Below are positions 20,760-31,405 of a stretch of 64,000 nucleotides of DNA, in pieces. Below the pieces are notes generated by a model. It worked only from the letters and a program-made list of their open reading frames with translations. It did not search any database and was not told the DNA's origin. Every line of letters begins with the position of its first letter. The first letter of the stretch is position 1. Origin of the DNA: Phytophthora colocasiae. Lineage: Eukaryota; Oomycota; Peronosporomycetes; Peronosporales; Peronosporaceae. The translations under genes were made by a program, and so were the position numbers. The DNA lies in assembly GCA_018806915.1 (NCBI GenBank), contig JAGKQI010000098.1:2170001-2234000 (forward strand). The letters run 5' to 3'.

Positions 20760-21160
20760 TCACGCGGTGTAGTGTTTCGTAGGGATGAACTTGTACGTTA
20801 CGAGTGCACCAAGGAGAGAGACCGTCGCACTGAGAATCAAGAGGTGTGATACGCCAAAGTGAGCTTCAACAATGCCAAATGATGCTGCTCCGACTGCAGC
20901 GCCGAGCTTTCCGATCGCCGCAGCAACTCCATTGAGCTCGACGCGCACGTCTTCCGGGAAAATCTCGGCGGGGAGGCAAAATGTGCCAACATTTGGTCCA
21001 AAATTCGCGAAGAAGAAGGTGAGTATCAGTCCCCTGTTATCCAGTAATTGCTCGTAGAAGAATCCAAGAGCCATGAAAAGCAACGCCATGATGACGAAAC
21101 CCATGATTTGAATGGTCTTGAAGCTGAGCTTGCCGACAATAAGTACACGAGGAGCAGTAA
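20760..21160 (-). pseudogene. MFS phosphate-symporter-like transporter, C-terminal fragment
   Basis: On minus the frame reads FTAPRVLIVGKLSFKTIQIMGF, then hydrophobic helices with FANFGPNVGTF and a PAEIFPEDVR motif, GKLGAAVGAASFG, and a last helix ending in KHYTA at 20760. This is the back of a major facilitator of the phosphate:H+ symporter (PHO84-like) type. The front is absent: upstream of about 21160 the sequence becomes acetoacetyl-CoA synthetase in another frame. It is a truncated, displaced gene piece. Confidence 0.7.
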
Positions 21161-21170
21161 ACTGCTCCTC
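21147..21170. repeat. 11-bp hairpin at the gene-fusion junction
   Basis: CGAGGAGCAGT-AA-ACTGCTCCTCG forms a perfect hairpin exactly where the acetoacetyl-CoA synthetase frame (DLSKIRGA) gives way to the transporter frame. The symmetry may be the mechanism or the scar of the rearrangement, or chance. Confidence 0.6.
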
Positions 21171-22304
21171 GAATCTTGGACAGATCCAAATCCTGCGCGT
21201 CTGCTATGGTAAAGCGAAAAATCACCACTTTCTCCACCGTCGGCAAGTCGTCGATGATTTTCTTCAGTTGGGGAAAGATGTCGATTCGGTGTCCTTTATA
21301 GAAGTAGCCGTCCGTCGTGAAGACAACCTTCGGTGTGATCTAGTGATAGAAATGTAAGTTTTCAAGTGAACAATTCAGCGAAAGTATTATAAAAGTATAC
21401 ACAAACCTGAGCGAAGCGATCCAAAACGCCTTGGGCGCCGAAGTCGGGCGAACAGCTGGACCAGATAGCTCCAAGACTGGTAGTAGCAAGCATCGCAATG
21501 ATCGCCTCGGGGATATTCGGGATGAAAGCTGCAACCCGATCACCAGCAACAACACCCATCTTTACCAATTGCGCAGAAAGCCTTGCTACTCGATCATACA
21601 GCTCTTTGTACGTGATCGTCAGTTCTTGGTTGCTAGTCTCAGCCTTGAAAATGATCGCAGGGCGGTCATCTCGAAAACGCAGCAAATTCTCCGCAAAATT
21701 CAGCCGAGCACCCGGGAAAAACTTGGCACCTTCAACACTCAAGTATGAGTACGAGCCCCACAGCCAAAAAATAGATTTGTTATCAACCTGGCATCTTCTC
21801 CTTGTCTTCAATCACTTTTGTGTATGGCTGCGATGAAACCATCCCCGTAAAGTCCCAACACTGCACCAACATATTAGTCTTTATGACATCACTCCACCCA
21901 AACTATCATCCCTCCCACCATTCCCCAGAAGTACTCGAGATTGTCCACTGACCACTGCCAGAGCTCCTGCGGTGTCTTCAGCGCCAACCTAAACACAATT
22001 CCCCTCCTCATTAGCACCTCCCCCTCATTTAGCAACAAATTACGACTTTCTCACTTAAACCGGTCATTCACAAGCTGTGTGAACTTTGTCCAGTTGGAAG
22101 AAGCCAGGAGATCCGATGGTGGCGTCCACACTGAGCATTGACACATCATCCAAACAGACAGAAACGGGTTAATACTGTTCATTGTCACAATGGATAAATT
22201 ACACAATAATAAGCTGACATACAAGGAGCTTCCTCCTCCTCTTCCTTCGCTCTCTTAGCGTCGATAGCAGGAGATTCGTCCCCCTTGCGCTTGCCCAGCA
22301 CCAT
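21150..22304 (-). pseudogene. acetoacetyl-CoA synthetase, N-terminal half (split gene)
   Basis: ATG at 22304 (MVLGKRKGDESPAIDAKRAK). Exons on minus: 22304-22223; 22130-22055 (VWTPPSDLLASSNWTKF); 21988 to about 21930 (LALKTPQELWQW); one with FTGMVSSQPYTKV; a long one with [20 protein letters not shown] and [20 protein letters not shown]; then after a GT-AG intron ITPKVVFTTDGYFYKGH and VEKVVIFRFTIADAQDLDL. The frame fails at about 21150 where a transporter fragment begins. The front half looks healthy, with consistent short introns, so the break is probably recent. The back half is at 17466-18302. Confidence 0.85.
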
Positions 22305-22444
22305 CGTCACCGTTTCAATTGTCAAGTGAGCATTGAAGTCGTACTTACACGGAAATCCGTATTTAATCGAAGTTGAAGCTGGTAACATATGAAATGGCTA
22401 CACTTTTTATTACTTCAGCTTATATAAATCGGAACATCTCGAGC

Positions 22445-25400
22445 TTAAACGAGTGATACTGCTGCTTCGGATAGACGTGGACGGCCCAGGAAGGCTCGCG
22501 CGGCGGCATTTACTGCCATGTTGTTGTTCTGACGGTTATGTCCCATGGCTGTCATTCTCGCTACAGCTCGGAAGGTCGGACGTGCCGAAGCTCGAGGTGC
22601 GTTGAATGACGCGTTGGTCGTCATGTTGTCCTGTACACGTCCAAGTAGCTGCATGAAGCTTGAATTAAATCCAAGTTCCGGTGTGAAGTGCAGCAGCTCG
22701 AGACGCGAGAGCGTGTAGTGCTTGTCAAGCGGAATCTCCATGTCGTTGAGCATAATCGGCAAGATAGGCTTGCCCTTGTCTTCAGCGAACGCCAACTGAT
22801 CCTTCACGAGCTCACTGTTGACGGTCTTCCGGGATAGCACCACGATGAACACTTCGCACTTGAGAATGGCCTCTTTGGCAGCGTGGATGCGCTCCGTCAT
22901 ATCTACGTACGTCTGTGTACCATCCATGAGGCACTTGACGTGGTTATCGTGCAGCCGGTCGTGCAGACGCTTGACGAAGCTGTGGTGGTGGTCCCCGTGC
23001 GAGACAAACGCGAACTGAATGTTGTCCAGAGTGGCGGGGTCCCAATCCGCCACGTTCTCACCGAAACCGACCACGCTCGTTCCATTACCCAGTCGACGTC
23101 GACTACCACTGACAATGTTCGCCTCGCGGTGCTTCTCAATCTCATCACGCACTCCATCCAGTAGCAGACGGAATTGGGCTGCAAAGCGATCCTCGTCGTA
23201 CTCAAACGTGATCTTGCGCTTGTTTGAGTTGTTGATGCTCTTGATAGCGGACTCGAATGGCACCATTTGCCGCGTGTAGATGTACACTTGCATCTCTTCA
23301 GTGACTGCGGCGCCTTCCGGAGACACAGCGATGATGGGTTTACCGAGCTGCTTGGCAAGCGCCAATTCCTTGAGACACCATTCGGACACAGGATAGTCCT
23401 CGGTGTACAAGCAAATAATTACCTCAGCATTCTTAATGCCACGCGCGATTTCTTCACGCCACACCGAGCCGCCACCGATGCCAGTAGGGTCCATGAGGTC
23501 AAGCCAAGACGTAATGTTAGCACGCTCGAGACTGTCGCGGATTTTGAGCGCAAATTCACTGTGAGAGTGAGTGTAGCTGATCATGACGTCACGATCACCC
23601 GCGGCTTGTTTGATCTCGAATTGCAGCTGCGTCGACGTCGTGCAGTCCACAGGACGGTAACCATCGCGGTTTGTTTCCATCACATCTGCTCCCGCGTCGA
23701 GCAGCGCCAATGCAGTTCCCTTCTGTTCGCACTTCATTGCAATGTGAAGAGCTGTATCGCCGTTGGGAAGGCGGTCGTCAATATCTGCTCCATGCTCGAC
23801 GAGGCAATCAAAAAGATCGGCGCTCACGTTTTTGGAGGAAGCTGCACATAACAAAGGAGTGTGGTCCCGGTAATCCCGCAAGTTCACATCCGCCCCCTTG
23901 TCGAGTAAAAGACGAACCACTTGTGGCTTATTCACACGAGCAGCCCAGTGCAGCGATGATCGACCGAAAATGTCCTGGAAGTCTGGATCGGACCCAGCTT
24001 CAAGCAGCACACAGACTGCATTGACCGCGCCGTTAATGGCAGCCCAGTGCAAGGGCGTGCGGCGGTGCATGCCTGTATACCCGTATTCACCCACACAGTT
24101 CGGATCAGCGCCAGTCTTCAGCAGCTTCTTGATAGCTGTGACGTTATCTTTGGCTGCAGCCTCATGGAGCGGCGTGAGGGCCACATCAGCGCCCCATTCT
24201 TCCAGTTCATGAGCTACGGGGAAGTTACCACGCATGTAAGCCATCTGCAACACTGTGAGTGTGTTCATATGTCCTGGGTCGGGGACTTCAAGGTGGTTGG
24301 CTCCAGCTTCGAGAAGCAGCGTCACAATATCTGGGTTATCAGCTACAAAGAGTGGCGGCATGCGGTCCGACCAGTAAGAAGCCTTGGACTTGAGATTCAC
24401 GTTGACACCATGTTCGATAAGCCACTGGACGGCCTGGATTTGCCCTGTGCTGACAGCACAATGTAGCGGTGTCACGAGCGTCGTGCGGAAGATAGAGGCG
24501 GCCATTTCATCTTCAGACGTAAACGGTTTGGTCACGAAGATCTGCGCAAACATCCAGAAGAGATCGCCAGTCGTAAAGCGCACACGGGATACTTTGTCGT
24601 AGCTATCCACACGGAATCCAGCTTCAAACAGTAGCTGGAGAGCTTGAACGTTGCCTAAGTACGCGGCCACGTGGATCGGATTCTTCTTGGAGCGACCGAA
24701 GAGCTTGAAGACAAGTTTGGCGTCACTGTACATCTCATGGGCGAAGTCCGTGCCCAAGCGCTCTTTGGCGTACTCCAACAGCGTCTCCATCTTAGCCACA
24801 TTTCCAAGTGATGTCTCCTTGTACAGGTGCTTGCGCAGGTCGTTGATCACTCGTGAACGCTCCGACTTGTATCTACTGCGTTTTCTTTGCAGTCTTGATC
24901 GGATCCCGCCCGTTTGGTCCGTTTCCTTGAACGCTCCAAGCTGCATACTCAAATGTTCTCGGAATCGCGCGAAGTACGTGAGAACAACGAAGTTCGCGAA
25001 GAACGTGACCACCGCGAACGCCACGTATAGAATGGCACGTGCTCGACTGCAATGGAAGTTGTTCCCTTGGAAAATAGCGTAGACAAAGTATAAAATCACC
25101 AGCAGACTGAACACCAGCACCACAACACTCAACAGCTCACAGAACTGGAAGAACACGGAGCGTTGAATCTTCTGACGACCGCCGCCATCTCTCCGTCGCC
25201 GGAAGGGTTCAAATATCCTCAAGCCTGAAGCTGGAAGCCCAATCAGCACCAATAACGGAGCGACGTGATACACAAGCATAGCGTACACTACAATAGTGTC
25301 ACATGCTCCACAATAGTCCGTGTCATCAATACACTCGTTCGTCTTGGTGCGGTGGAAGGCCAACGCGTAGCCCACGTCCTCCACATAAACCCCTCCATAG

Positions 25401-25774
25401 GCGATATCCTTGGACGCCCAGAAGATCACAATACCAGTAATACCTAACGCTGCCACTAGCAACGTGCTCATACGTAGACGCCACGTAAAATACGAGTTAC
25501 GGCCATATCCCGGGCCTAAGAAGGTGTTGGGGAGCTGTTTGGGTGTGCCGCGCGGCACTACCGCCACTTCGTCTTCCATATCACCCAGTTCCATCACAGC
25601 TTCGTCCGTAGACCCACTGGGTAGTGGTGTAGGCGCTAATGACGCTTTGTCAGTGGAAGCCGCGGGTACAGTCGTGGATTGGCGCTGGGAGCTGCGACGA
25701 CTTACACGCTCAGCGCCGTGACCCGAGAACGAGCTCTGCTCCGGTAGTGCGTGGTAGTCTGCAGCCTCCGTCAT
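22445..25774 (-). CDS. membrane protein with ankyrin repeats and two C-terminal TIR domains
   Basis: The ATG at 25774 gives 1109 residues. Order: a Ser/Thr-rich cytosolic start; four hydrophobic helices (about 104-119, 160-180, 208-234, 246-268); about 350-720 ankyrin repeats (NPIHVAAYLGNVQALQLLFE, TPLHEAAAKDNVTAIKKLL, TPLHWAAINGAV); TIR1 from about 725 (DRDVMISYTHSHSEFALKI); TIR2 from about 916 (FAFVSHGDHHHSFVKRL). TIR1 has the SEWCLKELALA helix with Glu803 at the place of the NAD-cleaving glutamate of SARM1-type TIRs; TIR2 aligns without gaps but has Gln993 there. TIR domains act in immunity and cell death through NAD hydrolysis or scaffolding. Which applies here is inference. Uninterrupted, no intron. 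Confidence 0.9.
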   Translation of the reverse strand: MTEAADYHALPEQSSFSGHGAERVSRRSSQRQSTTVPAASTDKASLAPTPLPSGSTDEAVMELGDMEDEVAVVPRGTPKQLPNTFLGPGYGRNSYFTWRLRMSTLLVAALGITGIVIFWASKDIAYGGVYVEDVGYALAFHRTKTNECIDDTDYCGACDTIVVYAMLVYHVAPLLVLIGLPASGLRIFEPFRRRRDGGGRQKIQRSVFFQFCELLSVVVLVFSLLVILYFVYAIFQGNNFHCSRARAILYVAFAVVTFFANFVVLTYFARFREHLSMQLGAFKETDQTGGIRSRLQRKRSRYKSERSRVINDLRKHLYKETSLGNVAKMETLLEYAKERLGTDFAHEMYSDAKLVFKLFGRSKKNPIHVAAYLGNVQALQLLFEAGFRVDSYDKVSRVRFTTGDLFWMFAQIFVTKPFTSEDEMAASIFRTTLVTPLHCAVSTGQIQAVQWLIEHGVNVNLKSKASYWSDRMPPLFVADNPDIVTLLLEAGANHLEVPDPGHMNTLTVLQMAYMRGNFPVAHELEEWGADVALTPLHEAAAKDNVTAIKKLLKTGADPNCVGEYGYTGMHRRTPLHWAAINGAVNAVCVLLEAGSDPDFQDIFGRSSLHWAARVNKPQVVRLLLDKGADVNLRDYRDHTPLLCAASSKNVSADLFDCLVEHGADIDDRLPNGDTALHIAMKCEQKGTALALLDAGADVMETNRDGYRPVDCTTSTQLQFEIKQAAGDRDVMISYTHSHSEFALKIRDSLERANITSWLDLMDPTGIGGGSVWREEIARGIKNAEVIICLYTEDYPVSEWCLKELALAKQLGKPIIAVSPEGAAVTEEMQVYIYTRQMVPFESAIKSINNSNKRKITFEYDEDRFAAQFRLLLDGVRDEIEKHREANIVSGSRRRLGNGTSVVGFGENVADWDPATLDNIQFAFVSHGDHHHSFVKRLHDRLHDNHVKCLMDGTQTYVDMTERIHAAKEAILKCEVFIVVLSRKTVNSELVKDQLAFAEDKGKPILPIMLNDMEIPLDKHYTLSRLELLHFTPELGFNSSFMQLLGRVQDNMTTNASFNAPRASARPTFRAVARMTAMGHNRQNNNMAVNAAARAFLGRPRLSEAAVSLV

Positions 25775-25788
25775 GGCTCGACGGCGTG

Positions 25789-25808
25789 AGAGAGAGAGAG
25801 AGAGAGAG
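25789..25808. repeat. (AG)10 microsatellite in 5' leader of TIR gene
   Basis: Ten AG units lie 15 bases upstream of the ATG on the minus strand (as CT repeats in the leader), a likely length-variable site. Confidence 0.9.
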
Positions 25809-25874
25809 CGGAGGGATCCGATGTAGATGTCACGCACGGAGCAAGTCTCGTAATGCGGTTCTTAGAAAGTGAAT

Positions 25875-26582
25875 TTTCGACCTGACGTTCAAAAGTTGGC
25901 CTGGCTTTGTTGGTTTGACAGGATTTTTGTATGGCTTTAGTGATGGTTTTTAGTGTGGGTGAAGTGATTGAAACTGGAACGGCAGGTCAAAAAGCATTTT
26001 TTGGCTTTGCCGTTGGGCCAGCGACGATGCATGGAGCAGCTCTGCGAAGAGATCAAAAGGGCTGGTGGAGATGGAGAGCACGAAGCGAGTGGTTATACGT
26101 AGAGTTGCTGGTGTTTTTTTGCCTCTGGGTACATTTGCCAACGTCGTTGGCGGTTTGCCTATGCGCGTGCAACGCCGTCTGATATCACTTCAAGTTACGC
26201 CGCTGGTGCAAAGTGAGACCTGCATTTCATTTGCTGTTGCGCTTGCTTCCACTACACTTAAGTTATTTTACATGTACATACTGTCATCACGGAGTATCCG
26301 CTGGAAGGCAGTCGCGCCATGAATCAAGGCGTAAGGCAAACGTGACTGTCAAGACTTCCACCTCAGCGTTGCTAATTAAGAAGTAATTGAGTACATGCAC
26401 TAGCCACACGTCCCAGCTAGGATAAACTACAGCACCAAATGCCAACAAATGTCCTTGCAACTTGACCCACGACAACCTACTAAGTGTAAAAAAAATACGT
26501 TTAGAGTAGTACCGTGTTTATCCCAATTACGTCCGTACATTTTGGCTGGCGCGATTTCACAGGCCACGACAACCTCATCACA
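25875..26582. other. divergent intergenic region
   Basis: The stretch between the TIR gene (leftward) and DEK (rightward) must hold both promoters. Open frames here show no family features and look random. Confidence 0.5.
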
Positions 26583-28169
26583 ATGGACGAACAGCAGAAG
26601 CCCGAGCCAGCGCTGGCCGTGGACCCGCAGGCCGATGCTACCGCTCAGGAGGAGGTTTCCTCCACGCCAGTGAATGGAACGAGTCTTGGCGGCCGTGTGC
26701 GTCGGACCACGCAAATGTTCACGTTCTCCAAGAGCAAAAGTGACGAGCCAGAGGAGTTTTCGCCCCCTACAGGCAAGGGCGTCAAGGTCCGCGAGATGGA
26801 GTTCGTCCGGAACAACGTGAGATACTGTAAAGTTATGGTATTATACGGTTTTATTGAAAGGTTAACGGGTTGTTTGGACTGTAGATCGAAGCTTTGAACA
26901 AGAAGCAGCACGATATGATCAAACAGCTCTACAGCATCATGTACGGCCGTCGTTTCCAGCAGAAGAATGTACGTGGATTGAATGGTTATTACAAGAGAGA
27001 GAGGAAAAATAGTTGATTTCACGAGGTGTTGCAGGTGAAAGTGATCAAGGAGCACATTTTGGACTTCTCGGGCGTCATTGAGCAAGACGAGAAGGTTTGT
27101 GGCTGTTAATGTTAATTTGGTGATTACCTTCTGTTACTTATTGGATGCGTTACCTGGTTGCAGTCTCGTGAAAATCTGATTGCCAAAATGGGCAAGTGGA
27201 AGCTGGTTTTCGTGCACGAAGTGATGGATTTACTGGCGGTAGGAGTTGCAATGGCAAATGGCAATGGCTAGAATTGAGTATTGATTCTCATTTTATTGCT
27301 AATTCCAGGTGGATCGCTCCAAGAAGTCTTTTGACGAGGAAGGAAAGCCACACAACAAGGAAGCGCTGCTGGACCGATTGGTTGACTGGCTTTACAACCC
27401 GCAGGTTACCAAGGTGCGGGCTTTACAACTTGCTGTGGTTTTTAGAGGTTTCCATTCTCTAACGCGTTTTTTTATAGCTCGGTGAGAAGAAGGCTGCTAT
27501 TGTCGCCCGGAAGGAGAAGCAGAAAGCGAACAAACGAGCGAAAAAAGTAAAAGCGGCTGAGAAGAGCAAGGCTGAGCCTGCGAAGAAGAAGCGCAAAACT
27601 ACCAAGAAAAAGGCTGTCACTGCTGATGAAGAGGATGACGATCATGAGGCCACCGAGTCTGAAGGTGACGAATCGTCTAGCGACTTTGAGGAGGCGAAGA
27701 AGCCCTCCAAGAAGAGAAAGGCTCCTCGTCGGGCGAAGAAGTCGGCTCCCGTAGACGAAGAGGACGAGGAAGAACAGGGTGAGAATGAGGCTGAGAAGGA
27801 TGAGACGCATGATGCGAAGGAGGAATCTGCCAGCAAGGACAAGGAACAACCTGCTGCCGAACCTGAGGAGGAAACCAATGTCGCTGACAAGGATGAGTCA
27901 ACGAAGCCTGAAACAGAGGCTCTAGACGCTGAAGTTTGCAGCAAGGTTAAGGATATCATCGCCAACGGCGACGCTGAGGAACTGACGGTCAAAAAGGTAA
28001 GGACGTCTATCGTCTCGAAGTTACTCTACCAAACATGACTAATGTCTGTTCACTGATGGTATTGTCAATGCAGATTGTACGACAGCTGAGCGCCGACTTG
28101 GGTCGCGACATGTCCTCGCAGAAGAAGGCTATCAAGGAGTTCATCACGAACGGCCAGGCAGAGATCTAA
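26583..28169 (+). CDS. DEK-family chromatin protein
   Basis: Seven exons with GT-AG introns: 26583-26816, 26885-26968, 27035-27094, 27164-27238, 27309-27413, 27478-27996, 28074-28169. The sum is 1173 bases, 390 residues. The conserved core spans exons 2-5 (KKQHDMIKQLYSIMYGRR, SRENLIAKMGKWKLVFV, KEALLDRLVDWLYNP), matching the SAP-containing DEK core. Exon 6 is a Lys/Glu-rich linker and exon 7 ends with a DEK C-terminal domain (IVRQLSADLGRDMSSQKKAI). DEK binds DNA and histones in the nucleus. The downstream RNA-binding gene starts only about 215 bases after the stop. Confidence 0.88.
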
Positions 28170-28384
28170 CCCCTTCCTACACTTTTCGTCAGACTTCTCT
28201 TTGTCTTGATCATCTCTTGAAGAGATAGGATGTCCAACAATTGGTTTTTGCTACATGTACTGTTTTTGTCATTTTATTTTGTTCTTTTTACAAAATTAAT
28301 TGTAATTTTCCATAAATGGTTTTCACTTTGCCACAAACAAACTGCCAACAGCTTCCGCCATCCATTTATCAATCACCGTCGACG

Positions 28385-29848
28385 ATGGGCAAGAAGAGCA
28401 AGAGTAAGAGCGCTCCAGCGGCCAATGACGAGCCCAAGCAGCCGGTGCTGGAGAATGAAGTGGTGGAGGCTGTGAAGGATCAGGTGAAGAATCAGGACAA
28501 GTCTGCGCTGGCCGACGGCTTCGCTCAAAGTGCTGCGTTTTTTGGCAAGAAGGCGTCGTACGCGCCTGTAGTGGTGGAAACGACTGTTAAGGAGGAGAAG
28601 GAGGCGCCCAAAACGACTAGTGAGAAGAATAGGAAGAAGAAAGAGAAGAAGAAAGCCAAGAAGAACAAACTAAAGCAAAAAAGTGAGACTGAAAATGACA
28701 ATGAGGAGAAGGAGGAAACTGAAGAAGACGCTGAGGCTGATGACGGTGAAAAGAAGAAGAAGAAAAAGAAGAAGAACAAGAAAAGCAAAACGGAAGATGC
28801 AGAAGAAGAGGAAGAGAAGGAACTGACGCCTGAAGATCTTAAGAACCGCCGCACTATCTTTGTGGGCAATGTTTCGCTGGATGCCACGCCGAAAGATATC
28901 AAGAAACACTTCTCAGTATGCGGAAAGGTGGAGAACGTTCGTCTTCGGAATTTGCCCGTTGCAGGCTGTGCTGTGGACCAGCATGGTAATCAGAAGCTGA
29001 TGATGAAAGTCTGCGCCATTAAAAAGATCCTCACCACGGCCAAGGACAACTGCAATGCGTATGTGACGTTTGCAGAGGAGAGTTGTGTCGAGGCTGCTCT
29101 CAAACTCAACGGGACGGTAAGTTTGAATTGGTTCAGTACTCGTACATGACGAATATGTGCTTACTTTCCTCTATTTATGATTTTGCAGACACTAGTTCTG
29201 AAAAAGATTCGTGTGACTCGCTCCGAGCCGGTGCTTGATGCGCGTCGCAGTATTTTCGTTGGCAATGTGCCGTTCAAGTGTACGGATGACTCGATGATGC
29301 AGTTCTTCACAAAGCGACTGAGGACCGAAGAGGAGCCTGAGCCGGTTGAGAGCGTGCGTCTCATTCGTGACCGCGAATCCGACTTGGGCAAGGGCTTTGG
29401 CTACTTGCTACTGAAGTCACCTGCACTTGTGGCTAAGACGTTGGCGCTCAAAAATCTCAAGATGGAGACCCGTGAGCTGCGTGTGGAGGTGTGCGGCAAA
29501 CGGTTCAAGAACATGCGTGGTGAGGAAACTGCGAAGGAAAAGTTTGAGGGTCTTCGTGCCTCCGCTGGTGCTCGGGCGCGTATTCACCTGAAGCGTAAGG
29601 CTGGTGCCGAAAATCTCGACCGAAGTTGGTCGACGAAGAAGATGAAGCGTACTGCTGCTGCGGCTGGTCTGGGCAAGAAGCTGAAGCCCAAGCATGCGGC
29701 ACGTAAGGCTGCCAAGGCAGCGGCGGAGGCTGCTGCAGCCAACGCTAAGGGAAATCGCTCAAAGAAGCGAAAGCACGATCACAGTGCTAGCAAGAAGGCA
29801 GAAAAGCCTAAGGCCAAGAAGCCTAAGCAAAAGGCGAAGAAAGAGTAG
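28385..29848 (+). CDS. RBM34/Nop12-like nucleolar RNA-binding protein
   Basis: Two exons, 28385-29116 and 29189-29848, with a 72-base GT-AG intron; 463 residues. The start MGKKSKSKSA is preferred over an upstream in-frame ATG at 28316. The first 150 residues are Lys/Glu-rich and probably disordered or nucleolus-targeting. RRM1 begins RTIFVGNVSLDATPKDIKKHF and has an insert between its beta strands; RRM2 begins RSIFVGNVPFKCTDDSMMQFF with GKGFGYLLL as its RNP1. The tail is Ala/Lys-rich. This is the architecture of yeast Nop12 and animal RBM34, factors of 60S ribosome assembly. Confidence 0.88.
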
Positions 29849-29945
29849 ATAGAAACGCTCAATGGAGACGTGCATTTTGTGAATCATTCAATCTGAGGAG
29901 ACTTCATAGTAGAGAAATGAAAGCGCCGGCCAATACCAGCACCGC

Positions 29946-31370
29946 CTAATTGGCTCGTGACTGCAGCGGAGTGTAACCCGATCGCAGCTTCCAACGAGTC
30001 ACAATTGCCATGACCACTGCGCAAGTACTAGCCCCCACGACAACGCCCAGCGTCAGCATCTCCCAACTTCCAGCTGCAGACGACTTGGTTGAGGCAACAG
30101 CTACTGTCGTGCCCGTAGTTTTGACTGAAGCTTCTTCGAGAGGGAAATCACTCAGAGCCATGTACATCAGACTCATGACCCCAGTGTGCGGCAACGTGTT
30201 GTTGTACAGCGCAACAATCCGAACAATATCTGTCGTGCGCATACGGCGAGGCGGATTGAAAGTGCATGTACTCATCGAAACAACGTAGCCATCCTCGTTC
30301 CCAGCTTCGGTTCCAGAGCCGTACTCTGGGACAGAAGCACACAGTAAATCTCCTGTAGCGTCATCATACAGTTGAATGCCCAGTCCACCACGATGTTGGT
30401 GACCGACAGCATACACAAGTTCCACCTCGCGCTCAGGCTCGGGTGGGTGTTGGTGGTACGCGAACAACGGGATGGAGCCATTGTCAAGCCGTTGGCGCGT
30501 CGATAACGTGTGGACACACCCAGGATGCGTATCCGGGTCGCACACTGGCACGTCGTACTCAATGTTCCCCATGTGGTCCAGACTTCCCGAGGCATCACAG
30601 CACGCTGCCAGATACAACGGGCGGTTCTCCGGCACAATTTCCGCGTACTCGAGTGAGTAGCGCAAATGGTAAGTCGCACCACTGTCTTCCGAAACCTCCA
30701 GCTCGTTGTGTTCCAAGCAAAACTCGGCGTCTTCACAGCAGCGTAGTCCACCATGGTACGTGTCGACCGAGCACACCGTGTTCTCTTCAAACTGCAGTTG
30801 TGCATTGCAACTCCCGTTTCGGAAGGGGATCTCATTCACTGCGTTATCGGTAAACACGTCTTCGGACGTGCAGGGACACTCGAGACAGCGGTGTGCACGT
30901 TCTGGTGCCATTTTGCGTGTGTTGATAATGTGCACATTAGCCACCCACTCATCCTCCCCCTCCACAGTCATAAAAGCATAGGGGAAGTAGAATTCCTGGG
31001 GCGTTCCTCGACATTCTGTACCAGCACCAAAAGCCACACTGCGGCTGAAATTCTTGGGCTTCATAGGGGCGTGACGACTCTTCATGGCGTCATATTGCTT
31101 GTGCGTACTGCCAAACACGTGGTGGTGGAGATAGGCATCGTAGGTTGGCACAGGCACCACGTTGCCACTAGCATCTTTTTCCACCACATCCGCTTCGAAG
31201 CGGTGCACAGCGATGGGGCCCTCGGGAATTGCGAGGCGGTGGAACGTGTTGGTCACTTCCCCTTGGAGCAGCGTTAGCGGCGGCGTCAGCGCCGTGTAGC
31301 GCTTTGTCGCAGGCTTCTCGGCAGTTGCAAGCGAGCAGAGCAGCACTAGTATAAATAGAGACAACAACAT
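29946..31370 (-). CDS. SURNod19-family secreted/membrane protein
   Basis: The start at 31370 (MLLSLFILVLLCSLATA) gives an obvious signal peptide and a 474-residue protein; the open frame runs further upstream without support. The body shows IAVHRFEADVVEKDASGN and a PTYDAYLHHHVFG His-rich stretch, which match the stress up-regulated Nod19 family known from plants, plus many Cys pairs (CLECPCTSED, LRCCEDAEFC, LAACCDASGS) suggesting disulphides. A single C-terminal helix (LGVVVGASTCAVVMAIV) followed by basic residues suggests a type I anchor. A core promoter lies just upstream. Molecular function is not known. Confidence 0.75.
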   Translation of the reverse strand: MLLSLFILVLLCSLATAEKPATKRYTALTPPLTLLQGEVTNTFHRLAIPEGPIAVHRFEADVVEKDASGNVVPVPTYDAYLHHHVFGSTHKQYDAMKSRHAPMKPKNFSRSVAFGAGTECRGTPQEFYFPYAFMTVEGEDEWVANVHIINTRKMAPERAHRCLECPCTSEDVFTDNAVNEIPFRNGSCNAQLQFEENTVCSVDTYHGGLRCCEDAEFCLEHNELEVSEDSGATYHLRYSLEYAEIVPENRPLYLAACCDASGSLDHMGNIEYDVPVCDPDTHPGCVHTLSTRQRLDNGSIPLFAYHQHPPEPEREVELVYAVGHQHRGGLGIQLYDDATGDLLCASVPEYGSGTEAGNEDGYVVSMSTCTFNPPRRMRTTDIVRIVALYNNTLPHTGVMSLMYMALSDFPLEEASVKTTGTTVAVASTKSSAAGSWEMLTLGVVVGASTCAVVMAIVTRWKLRSGYTPLQSRAN

Positions 31371-31405
31371 TCCTAGACTTGTGTGGTGTCGCTTTTCAGC
31401 TCGAT

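Noticed and set aside
25775..25837. 21-residue upstream extension of the TIR protein
   Set aside because: It would need a GTG start and crosses the AG microsatellite; the ATG at 25774 is better.
27472..27992. Leu/Ser-rich minus-strand frames opposite DEK exon 6
   Set aside because: Antisense of the acidic/basic linker; DEK exon structure explains the sequence.
28525..28909. Ser/Phe-rich minus-strand frames opposite the RBM34-like gene
   Set aside because: Antisense of a Lys/Glu-rich low-complexity region.
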